DNA of 15,710 bases, taken from contig JAUHYS010000018.1 of assembly GCA_030426445.1 (NCBI GenBank), positions 1-15,710 of the forward strand. Reading direction: 5' to 3'. The notes under the pieces were generated by a model, which was not told where the DNA came from, made no database searches, and worked only from the letters and a program-made list of their open reading frames with translations. Each line of letters begins with the position of its first letter. The first letter of the stretch is position 1. The position numbers and the translations under genes are program-made. Positions 1 to 6,057 of the stretch are shown here, one piece after another. This DNA is from a bacterium (GTDB taxonomy: Bacteria; UBA10199; DSSB01).

Positions 1-79
1 CCTCCCAATTCAGTTCTTGGTAGGTCGACACATCGGGTAAGCTACGAATTTCTTCCATTAAGGAACTTTTTATGGTCAT
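1..79 (-). CDS. prkA: N-terminus of a PrkA-like serine protein kinase (partial)
   Basis: Only the first 26 codons lie in the window; the gene runs leftward off the edge. The start ATG (79-77) is preceded by a near-perfect Shine-Dalgarno, GGAGGAGA at 92-85. The peptide begins MTIKSSLMEEIRSL and reaches a YQELNWE segment. In PrkA kinases (AAA+ fold plus kinase-like C-terminus, linked to stress and stationary-phase physiology) an L-x-WEG-x-F motif sits near residue 25, and this sequence enters that motif as it leaves the window. The neighbouring divergent gene is a general-stress-type protein, which suits a stress kinase. The identification rests on a few residues and is tentative; that a real gene starts here is well supported by the ribosome-binding site and the open frame. 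Confidence 0.5.
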   Translation of the reverse strand, partial: MTIKSSLMEEIRSLPDVSTYQELNWE

Positions 80-106
80 TTTTTTCTCCTCCATATAGCA
101 TCCATG

Positions 107-127
107 AACAGAATAAATAATTCTGTT
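107..127 (-). repeat. Inverted repeat in the leader of the PrkA-like gene
   Basis: The arms AACAGAAT (107-114) and ATTCTGTT (120-127) are perfectly complementary around the 5-base loop AAATA. It lies 28 bases upstream of the leftward start codon, inside the predicted 5' untranslated region. It could be an mRNA hairpin or a dimeric operator. On the plus strand it is followed by a T-rich run and so resembles a weak terminator, but no rightward gene precedes it in the window. Confidence 0.4.
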
Positions 128-198
128 TTTATTTTAGCTGCAAAGCTCGATGAGCCCTTTTTTATGGAGTAACGCAAAGCAGCGTAATCCCACTATAA

Positions 199-226
199 AT
201 TATAACATGACCGGAAAAGCAGGCAA
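199..226 (-). promoter_or_regulatory. Candidate promoter for the PrkA-like gene
   Basis: Read leftward there is TTGCCT (226-221), a 16-base spacer, then a perfect TATAAT (204-199). A TG dinucleotide at 207-206 makes an extended -10 (TGTTATAAT). It predicts a transcript start near 192 and a leader of roughly 110 bases before the ATG at 79. This is a sigma-70-type match by eye only. Confidence 0.5.
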
Positions 227-290
227 CTGAATAGTCAAAAACTTTTTTAGTTCCCTTCTGTAAATGAGTGTCAAGACCATTTTAATACTG

Positions 291-319
291 TTGAAACAGC
301 TGTTTAGTCGATTTATAAA
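291..319 (+). promoter_or_regulatory. Candidate promoter with an embedded palindrome, for the stress-type gene
   Basis: TTGAAA (291-296), a 17-base spacer and TATAAA (314-319) form a good sigma-70-type promoter for the gene starting at 430. A perfect 12-base palindrome, AAACAGCTGTTT (294-305), covers the end of the -35 box and the upstream half of the spacer, where a dimeric regulator would block RNA polymerase. A second weaker candidate lies nearer the gene: TTGCAT (363-368), an 18-base spacer, and TAAAAT (387-392). Confidence 0.5.
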
Positions 320-429
320 AATACATTAAAAAAATCAAAAGATCATAATTAACTAGCTAGTCTTGCATGAACTCCACTTTCTCTCTTAAAATATTAATAT
401 AAAGTTCTGTAAATATCGAAGGAGGATTT

Positions 430-936
430 ATGAAAAGGCACCCCCACGAAACGACCGTTTTGGGATTATTTGACACCCCCTCTCAAGCCTATCATGCCAT
501 CAATGCTATTGAAGCCGAACATAAAATCAAGGAAGAGGACATTAGTTTAGTAGCTAATCAAGCCAGTTATGAAAGAGAAGAAATTGTAGAATTAGTAGCA
601 GGATATCGTCTTCATGAAGAATCCGTACATGCAGGAAAAATTGGAGGGGTTGCCGGAGCCTTAATTGCGGGACTTACAGCTATTACAGGTATTCTTACGG
701 GAGGGGCTAGTTTACTTGCAGCAGGTCCTTTGATTGCCATAGCCAGTGGAGCCGGGGGCCTATTGGGAGCTTTACTAGGTACTGGTTTTACTGAAGAAGA
801 AGCTCATAAAATCGACAACGATATTGCTCAAGGAAAAATTCTTGTTGTTGTTCACGCCGAAAACAGAAAGCTGGCTCATGAGGCTAGAGATAAGCTTAAT
901 AAAGAAGGAGCTTATAAAGTCCACCTTCATCATTGA
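430..936 (+). CDS. Glycine-zipper stress-type protein (YflT/general stress protein 17M-like)
   Basis: A 168-residue protein starting at an ATG behind a strong Shine-Dalgarno (GGAGG just before 430). Residues about 8-60 form a predicted alpha/beta module opening with VLGLFDTPSQAYHAINAIE, the pattern of the YflT/GS17M family, in which a beta strand is followed by a helix with spaced alanines. Residues about 68-118 are a Gly/Ala-rich hydrophobic stretch with GxxxG spacing (IGGVAGALIAG, SGAGGLLGALLG), a glycine zipper likely to insert in or associate with membrane. Residues 121-165 return to a helix-strand module (TEEEAHKIDNDIAQGKILVVV) common in this family. There is no signal peptide. Members are often stress-induced but have no defined biochemical role. 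It stands alone, divergent from the PrkA-like gene. The family assignment is moderately secure; the function is not known. Confidence 0.7.
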   Translation: MKRHPHETTVLGLFDTPSQAYHAINAIEAEHKIKEEDISLVANQASYEREEIVELVAGYRLHEESVHAGKIGGVAGALIAGLTAITGILTGGASLLAAGPLIAIASGAGGLLGALLGTGFTEEEAHKIDNDIAQGKILVVVHAENRKLAHEARDKLNKEGAYKVHLHH

Positions 937-969
937 TAATTTTAAAAAAGTCTATTTTTCAAAGAATTA

Positions 970-998
970 TAATTTTTAAAAAATTATTTAATTTTTTT
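970..998 (+). terminator. Weak A/T-only hairpin and T-run after the stress-type gene
   Basis: TAATTTTT (970-977) and AAAAATTA (979-986) are inverted arms, followed by a run of seven T at 992-998. The helix has no G-C pairs, so any intrinsic termination would be weak. The surrounding gap 937-1183 is very AT-rich. It also holds an inverted pair ACTTATTT/AAATAAGT near 1003-1032 and a TATAAT at 1100-1105 that may be the -10 of the next gene, though I see no convincing -35 at the right distance. Confidence 0.25.
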
Positions 999-1183
999 CA
1001 CAACTTATTTCAAAACCTGTCGAAAATAAGTCTAAAGAAAATCAAAAAATAACTTTAAAAAAAATATAATTGATAAGCCGTGAATAAATAAATATTTTTT
1101 ATAATAGATATTTTAAATCACTTCTGGCAGTAAAAATATAATTTGTAAATTTTAAAAATTATCAAAATAGGGAGTCCAGTTAT

Positions 1184-2938
1184 ATGAGCACACAAGCGCC
1201 AAATGCAAATAGCCCAACCAGTCCATCTCAACCTGTAACACCCCCTACTCCAGTAGAAGGTCCCGCTCCAGCAGCAGAAACTGCCCCTCCCTCTACAACA
1301 ACTCAAGCTCCTGCAACAAATTCGATCACCCAAGCTAAGAGTGAATTCTATTATCAAAAAGCCTGCGCCGATGGTTTTGGCAATGCATTAAAAGACATTC
1401 GTTGCTATAGTTTTGGAATCAGTGCCGCTTACTATCGTGTAAATAGCGACACCGAAGCATACCCATGGGGCCATCAGGGCCCACGCTTTGCAGGTCAAAT
1501 TTCAGTCAGTCAACAATTCGGAAAAAGAAATCGAGCCTACTGGGGTTTAGGTGTTTTTGGAGGAGGAAGCTCATTCACGCAAAGCCTCGGTGATCCTGGT
1601 AGTGAGATCACTAGTTCAGCGAGAACTCTTTTCGGAGGTCTACAATTACATTTGGGCATCGATGCGATTCAAAAAGGTGACGGCTATAAAATAGTCAGTT
1701 TTGCAGCTGCAATCGGTGCAGGCCCTGCCCACCTTCAGGGTGGAGACGATGGCTTTCGATTTAGCACCATTGGCGGAGGCAACCCGGTTCCGGATATTTC
1801 AAACCTTGGGGCTATTATTAACCCCCAACTGCACATTGCTTTTGCTAGAAATTTGGTAACTTTAATCGGAGGCTTAGATTTTTATATGGGCCTTACCTAT
1901 CAAGCCTCTTCACAAGTCCCTGACGCCGACTCTCCACCTGTAAGCATTCCTGTTCAAGGCCTTTTTGTTGGAGGAATGTTAGATGTTAAGTCCAGTATTG
2001 AACAAATTGTTGCCGCTGCAAGGGGCAACCAGCACTACTTTCTCGATAAAAAAAGAAGGATACCCAAAACAAAAGTCATCTATGTCAATAATGGGCTAAC
2101 GCCTACCGCCCCAAGCAAGCCCCAAAGTAATGGGGCGCAAAAAGAGTTAGATAAACTAATTCAAGCTAATATCACACTAAAAAAACAGGCAGAAAAATTA
2201 CATAATATTAAAATTAAATTGGACTCAATGGGAAAAAATGTAACAGAAACAATAGAAAATAGTCAAGCTTTTAAAGAATTTACAAACCTAGCTAGGAATA
2301 AAAAACCGGAAATCATAGCCTCAATGACAATGGTTCAAACTAATTTAATTTCAGCTCTCAAAACATTGGATAAAATCGAAAACTTAACTTTAACTACAAG
2401 ACAAAACCAAATATTGATTCAAGAACGCTCTAAATTAGAATTTTTCATCACAACAAACACTCTTCAAGATATAGGAGCATCTACTTTAGTCGATATTGAT
2501 TTTATTTTAGAAAACCTACAATACACTCAATACGACATAATCAATCAAAAGAATAAACTAGAAAGCATTAAAATCCTTTATCCAGGAATTGACCACTCAA
2601 AACTCAGTTCTTTTCTCCATTTTACAACAGAAACAGAAGGTCATATCATTACAACTGACCGCTATCTCACTATGTTAAAAGAGATAAGAAAACAATTTCC
2701 TCAAGATGACCCCAACCAGCTTTTAGTCAGAAACTCAAAAAAATCTCTCGCTAACCTCATTGACGGCTACTTTTCAAAGAGAATTAAACCAGCTTATAGT
2801 GAAGCTAAAAAACAACTTAAAATACTAGAAAGAGACAAAAAAATAAGTGCAGAAGTCATTGCAAGCCTTAAAAAAAGCTTAGAAAACCTTCAATCAGAAA
2901 TAAGCAAGCGACAGAAACTTTTTGACCAGCTTAAATAA
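1184..2938 (+). CDS. Unrecognised 584-residue protein: Pro-rich head, beta-rich middle, coiled-coil tail
   Basis: I do not recognise this family. The start ATG has a GGGAG ribosome-binding site about 9 bases upstream. No in-frame ATG lies between it and the preceding stop at 1139-1141, so a missed signal peptide by ATG start is unlikely. Residues 1-50 are rich in Pro, Thr, Ala and Gln, like a flexible linker. Residues about 55-275 are rich in Gly and aromatics with alternating polar and hydrophobic residues (RFAGQISVSQQF, AYWGLGVFGGG, LVTLIGGLDFYMGLTY), resembling an outer-membrane beta-barrel. Residues about 315-584 are Lys/Glu/Leu/Asn-rich and predicted largely helical, with heptad-like stretches (ELDKLIQANITLKKQAEKL; ASLKKSLENLQSEISKRQKL). 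The barrel-like part lacks a Sec signal, which is odd. The second half of the gene is visibly more AT-rich than the first, suggesting a composite origin. A surface, export or scaffold role would be inference only. Confidence 0.8.
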   Translation: MSTQAPNANSPTSPSQPVTPPTPVEGPAPAAETAPPSTTTQAPATNSITQAKSEFYYQKACADGFGNALKDIRCYSFGISAAYYRVNSDTEAYPWGHQGPRFAGQISVSQQFGKRNRAYWGLGVFGGGSSFTQSLGDPGSEITSSARTLFGGLQLHLGIDAIQKGDGYKIVSFAAAIGAGPAHLQGGDDGFRFSTIGGGNPVPDISNLGAIINPQLHIAFARNLVTLIGGLDFYMGLTYQASSQVPDADSPPVSIPVQGLFVGGMLDVKSSIEQIVAAARGNQHYFLDKKRRIPKTKVIYVNNGLTPTAPSKPQSNGAQKELDKLIQANITLKKQAEKLHNIKIKLDSMGKNVTETIENSQAFKEFTNLARNKKPEIIASMTMVQTNLISALKTLDKIENLTLTTRQNQILIQERSKLEFFITTNTLQDIGASTLVDIDFILENLQYTQYDIINQKNKLESIKILYPGIDHSKLSSFLHFTTETEGHIITTDRYLTMLKEIRKQFPQDDPNQLLVRNSKKSLANLIDGYFSKRIKPAYSEAKKQLKILERDKKISAEVIASLKKSLENLQSEISKRQKLFDQLK

Positions 2939-2952
2939 AACTCTTTTATTTT
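2933..2952 (+). terminator. Weak A/T hairpin overlapping the stop codon at 2936-2938
   Basis: AAATAAAA (2933-2940) and TTTTATTT (2944-2951) pair around a CTC loop, with the stop codon inside the left arm. The helix is A-T only and the following T-run is short, so this is at best a weak terminator. Confidence 0.2.
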
Positions 2953-2954
2953 CC

Positions 2955-2984
2955 TTGCACTCTTAATTTGAGTCCGATTAAAAT
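2955..2984 (+). promoter_or_regulatory. Candidate promoter for the TSP3-repeat protein gene
   Basis: TTGCAC (2955-2960) is followed after 18 bases by TAAAAT (2979-2984). This places transcript start near 2991 and a leader of about 70 bases carrying the inverted repeat at 3021-3040. It is a consensus match by eye. Confidence 0.35.
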
Positions 2985-3020
2985 TACTGGCGCACTCCAA
3001 AAACTTTATTCTCTTTATAC

Positions 3021-3040
3021 TTGAATGCCTAATCATTCAA
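3021..3040 (+). repeat. Inverted repeat just upstream of the TSP3 gene ribosome-binding site
   Basis: TTGAATG (3021-3027) and CATTCAA (3034-3040) are perfect inverted arms with a 6-base loop CCTAAT. The repeat ends a few bases before the strong AGGAGGGGG ribosome-binding site (3045-3053). In RNA it would be a small 5' hairpin; in DNA it could be an operator. Confidence 0.4.
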
Positions 3041-3059
3041 AATTAGGAGGGGGTCCATA

Positions 3060-4775
3060 ATGAAAAACACACCACGCTTGCTAACTATTCTTTGTAGCTT
3101 ACTCGCTAGTTGCATTTTGCAAACTAAACAACTACAAGCCATCGAATATTTCGGCGAACAATACTGCATCGTAGCCAATCAAGCCGATACCGAACCCGAA
3201 ACACCCCTTTCCTTACGCAGCTATCTCAACTCGTTTAATGACAATGTCGTTCCTTTTTGCCGAGAAAAAGTCAGCTTTGAGCACGCGTTTACAGTTCAAA
3301 TCCATCCGGTCAAATCTAGTTTATATATTTCTCGCCCAGGTGACATTGATGAAGACAATAACGGCAGAAATTTTATTTTAGACGGGAAGGCCAACGGTAA
3401 CAATGCCACACTTGATGGAAGCAACCTACCCGGCAATGACCCTCTTTTAGTCATCAACACCCCAAATATTTTACTCAAAGATCTTATTTTAGTCGCTCCC
3501 AGCTGTAACCAGGCCGTTTCCGTCCAAAATGGCAACACCCCTAGCTATCAAGACATTACGATTACAAATAACGCCAATCAAACTGATAATTCAGACAATG
3601 ACCGCTGGGGCGATAGCTGTGACAACTGCGATCAAATAGACAATTCTGATCAAAGCGACGACGATAATGATGGTTTTGGCAATGCCTGTGACACTTGTCC
3701 GGGACATAACGATAATAACGACGCGGACAATGATAATGTCCCCGATGGCTGTGATATCTGCCCAGGGGGAAATGACAACACAGATACCGACAACGATGGC
3801 GTGCCCAACTTTTGCGATACCTGCCCCGGCGGGGATGACAATAAAGATACAGATGGTGATGGAAAACCAGATACTTGCGACCCCTGTCCCTATAGTAAGT
3901 GGACTGACATCTGCGATTTGCAAGCTTTAGATAGTGATGATGATGGTGTGCCGGATAGCGGAGATAATTGCCCTAATGTTCCCAACCCCAACCAAGTCGA
4001 TTGGGATATGGATGGAGTCGGCGACGCTTGTGATATTTGCATTGGTTTTGATGACAATATCGATAGTGATGGCGATTTCCAACCAGATGGTTGTGATATT
4101 TGTGATGGCGGCGACGACTTTCTAGATTCAAATAATAATGGTATCCCCGACGCTTGTGACGACGACGATGGTGACGGCGTGCCCAATCAAGAAGATATCT
4201 GCCCCGGCGGGGACGATAATATCGACGAAAATAATAATGGCATCCCGGATGATTGCGACGACAGCGATGGTGATGGGGTTCCCGATCCTCAAGATAATTG
4301 CCCCAATGGAGATGACAATCTAGATGAAGATCAAGACGGAATTGCAGATGCTTGTGATAATTGCCCAGACTTACCCAATCCAGACCAAAATCCCGAAGAC
4401 TGCCTAGAGGAGATTCCAGAAGATACAGACGAAGATGGAAGCCCTGACGAAGAAGATAACTGCATCGATATACCTAACCCTGATCAGCTCGATAGCGACG
4501 AAGACGGTTTTGGCGACCTTTGTGATAATTGCCCAGACGACTTTAATCCCGAGCAAGACTTCGTATGCGAAGTCGAACTCCCAGAAGAAGAAAATCCACC
4601 GGGCAACGAAAACTCTTCGACAGAAACAACAGGTTCAGATGATCTCTTTTCTCCAGACGGAATCAATGGCGCGGGTTGTCAATTAAGCCTCAAGACGGGA
4701 AATGTAGGCATCTTTATATTTATAATAACAAGCTTGCTATTTTTCAAAATAATTCGCCCTAAATTTAAAAGATAA
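3060..4775 (+). CDS. Secreted Asp-rich thrombospondin type-3 repeat protein with a C-terminal membrane tail
   Basis: A 571-residue exported protein, started by an ATG 6 bases after a very strong Shine-Dalgarno. Residues 1-27 are a signal sequence; cleavage could be after LQA(27) by signal peptidase I, or at the lipobox-like LASC (Cys18) by signal peptidase II. Residues about 50-170 resemble the start of a CSLREA/parallel beta-helix region (SLRSYL, then FILDGKANGNNATLDG and ILLKDLILV), but are too short for a full helix. Residues about 176-503 are a tandem array of Asp-rich TSP3 calcium-binding repeats (DxDxDG-x-x-D followed by CDxCP). Residues 510-533 are a Pro/Glu/Ser/Thr linker. The end is GAGC (Cys540), a hydrophobic helix (about 548-564) and a basic tail RPKFKR. 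This Cys-helix-Arg/Lys layout resembles MYXO-CTERM-type sorting tails. It is likely surface-anchored; ligand and role are unknown. Its stop is 10 bases from the convergent protease gene, with no terminator between. Confidence 0.85.
   Translation: MKNTPRLLTILCSLLASCILQTKQLQAIEYFGEQYCIVANQADTEPETPLSLRSYLNSFNDNVVPFCREKVSFEHAFTVQIHPVKSSLYISRPGDIDEDNNGRNFILDGKANGNNATLDGSNLPGNDPLLVINTPNILLKDLILVAPSCNQAVSVQNGNTPSYQDITITNNANQTDNSDNDRWGDSCDNCDQIDNSDQSDDDNDGFGNACDTCPGHNDNNDADNDNVPDGCDICPGGNDNTDTDNDGVPNFCDTCPGGDDNKDTDGDGKPDTCDPCPYSKWTDICDLQALDSDDDGVPDSGDNCPNVPNPNQVDWDMDGVGDACDICIGFDDNIDSDGDFQPDGCDICDGGDDFLDSNNNGIPDACDDDDGDGVPNQEDICPGGDDNIDENNNGIPDDCDDSDGDGVPDPQDNCPNGDDNLDEDQDGIADACDNCPDLPNPDQNPEDCLEEIPEDTDEDGSPDEEDNCIDIPNPDQLDSDEDGFGDLCDNCPDDFNPEQDFVCEVELPEEENPPGNENSSTETTGSDDLFSPDGINGAGCQLSLKTGNVGIFIFIITSLLFFKIIRPKFKR
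3585..4568 (+). repeat. Tandem thrombospondin type-3 repeat array within the coding sequence
   Basis: About a dozen degenerate units, each with an acidic calcium-loop motif (variants of DSDGDGVPD) followed by DNCP, CDICPG or CDTCPG. Asp, Asn and Gly dominate, with paired Cys in most units. Units vary in length and are diverged in DNA sequence (GAT/GAC, AAT/AAC synonymous mixing), so the array looks old rather than freshly duplicated. Long open frames in other phases and on the minus strand here are by-products of the repetitive codon pattern. Confidence 0.85.
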
Positions 4776-4785
4776 AATGAGTCGC

Positions 4786-5916
4786 TTAAGAAAAGATAGA
4801 GTCCTGTTGAACCAACAATAATAATCGTGCCATGGTTATGGCACCAAGAAAAGATTCTTCATCGCCAACAATAAAAGCTTGCGTAGCCTGGTTTTGCCTC
4901 ATTGTTAAAAAAGCATCCCATGCATTGGCTTTTTCATTTAAAACAAAGTCTTGAAAATCTTTTTCAGAAAAATCCATTAAATGAATAAAATCATCATCAG
5001 AAGAAAGCATCTTTTCAAACTTCTTGATAGAAAAAATACCCTTTAACTTTTGATTCTCGACTATAGGGTAATGTGTTTGAACAAGCCTATTTTGTAATTC
5101 TTGTTTTAACTTGAACAAACTATCTTCGGGAGCAAAACTAAGTTCGCTTTTTTCTAAAATTCCAAGGACCGGATATTTCGAAAGTTTCTTTTGCAACTTT
5201 GCTTGACTGTAACTCATTCGAGAAGCACGTCGAATAAAAAAACCAATAAGAAGTAACCATAAGCCCTCGGTGATATTGCCCATAAAAGCGTTCAAAACTC
5301 CCCAGCCAATCATTAACCAACTAATTAATTCACCTATCTTGGCAGCAATTAAAGACGATTTGATAAAATTTTTATTGAGCGCCCATATGATAGAACGCAA
5401 AACCCTTCCCCCATCCATAGGAAAGGCTGGTATGCAGTTAAAGATCGCTAATAAAGCATTGACCCACCCTAAATAGGTAAAAAGTGGAACGAAAGTATCT
5501 GGTAATAAAGACTGATTCCAGAAATAGCTCAAAGTTAAAAAAAATATCGCTAATAAAAAGCTAGAAAGTGGCCCCGCGATGGCAACTAGAAACTCTGCTT
5601 TTGCAGAGGGCATCTCCTTTTTCATTTCTGCCACTCCGCCAAAAATAAATAAAGTAATGCCATCGATTTTAACACCGTAATACTTTGCTACCAAAGAATG
5701 AAAAAACTCATGAAAAATAATAGAAAGAAAAAGCCCAATGGACCCGACAAAGGCCATAGCCCAATAACTTCCTTCAGTTAAGCCTGGGTAAACATGGGGG
5801 AAAAAACCCGATGCTAAAGAAAGAATAATTAAAAAAAATACAAAGAACCAGGAGACATCTACCCTGATGGGAAAGCCCATTAATTTTAAAACTTCAATAC
5901 GTTTAAAGAAAAACAT
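4786..5916 (-). CDS. Site-2 protease family (M50) membrane metalloprotease with CBS-like tail
   Basis: A 376-residue polytopic membrane protein. The zinc-binding HEFFH motif (His69-Glu70 to His73) lies in a transmembrane helix. The third ligand is in NCIPAFPMDGGR (Asn160 to Arg171, Asp168), the NxxPxxPxDG motif of site-2 proteases. An AIAGPLSS segment (112-119) is also typical. Hydrophobic helices cover about 22-37, 53-76, 108-131, 145-164, and 190-227. Residues about 245-376 form a cytosolic tail resembling a degenerate CBS-domain pair, which in SpoIVFB/Rip-type relatives senses nucleotides. The family cleaves membrane-embedded regulators such as anti-sigma factors; the substrate here is unknown and no sigma/anti-sigma pair is adjacent. 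Length is typical of the CBS-containing subgroup. It is transcribed divergently from the PDH operon. Confidence 0.9.
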   Translation of the reverse strand: MFFFKRIEVLKLMGFPIRVDVSWFFVFFLIILSLASGFFPHVYPGLTEGSYWAMAFVGSIGLFLSIIFHEFFHSLVAKYYGVKIDGITLFIFGGVAEMKKEMPSAKAEFLVAIAGPLSSFLLAIFFLTLSYFWNQSLLPDTFVPLFTYLGWVNALLAIFNCIPAFPMDGGRVLRSIIWALNKNFIKSSLIAAKIGELISWLMIGWGVLNAFMGNITEGLWLLLIGFFIRRASRMSYSQAKLQKKLSKYPVLGILEKSELSFAPEDSLFKLKQELQNRLVQTHYPIVENQKLKGIFSIKKFEKMLSSDDDFIHLMDFSEKDFQDFVLNEKANAWDAFLTMRQNQATQAFIVGDEESFLGAITMARLLLLVQQDSIFS

Positions 5917-5942
5917 CGTCTTTTATTATCCCTAATGATGAC

Positions 5943-5967
5943 TTAATGCAATGTGTCAATGCATTAA
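5943..5967. promoter_or_regulatory. Candidate operator: inverted repeat between protease gene and PDH operon
   Basis: TTAATGCA (5943-5950) and TGCATTAA (5960-5967) are perfect 8-base inverted arms separated by 9 bases, so centre-to-centre spacing is 17 bases. The right arm meets the -10 box of the leftward promoter at 5967, and the whole repeat covers that promoter's start site. It lies about 14 bases upstream of the rightward -35 box. This geometry suits a dimeric regulator repressing the protease gene and possibly affecting the PDH operon. Confidence 0.5.
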
Positions 5968-5975
5968 TTATATCA
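5967..5975 (-). promoter_or_regulatory. Extended -10 promoter for the site-2 protease gene
   Basis: Read leftward, TGATATAAT (5975-5967) is a perfect extended -10 (TG-N-TATAAT). There is no clear -35, which extended -10 promoters can tolerate. Transcript start is expected near 5960, giving a leader of about 45 bases. Confidence 0.5.
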
Positions 5976-5980
5976 TAGTG

Positions 5981-6010
5981 TTGCTTATAGTTTAGAAAAA
6001 ACGCTAAAGT
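5981..6010 (+). promoter_or_regulatory. Candidate promoter for the PDH operon
   Basis: TTGCTT (5981-5986) and TAAAGT (6005-6010) are separated by 18 bases. Transcript start would be near 6017, about 40 bases before the pdhA start. The match is moderate. Confidence 0.4.
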
Positions 6011-6057
6011 AAAAATTGTGAGATAGATAGATATTCTTTTTAAAAAGGCTCAGAAAA

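Noticed and set aside
1118..1357. Leftward open frame of 79 codons rich in Cys, Arg and Trp
   Set aside because: It is antisense to the start of the 1184 gene, its composition is unlike real proteins, and it has no ribosome-binding site.
3591..4666. Several open frames on both strands inside the TSP3 repeat array (for example 3591-3923 and 3890-4186 leftward)
   Set aside because: They arise from the repetitive GAT/GAC/AAT codon pattern, have no ribosome-binding sites, and give low-complexity products; the forward TSP3 frame explains the region.
6021..6033. AGAT repeated three times in the pdhA leader as a phase-variable repeat
   Set aside because: Three units are too few to suggest slippage-based switching, and the tract is outside both promoter elements and the coding sequence.
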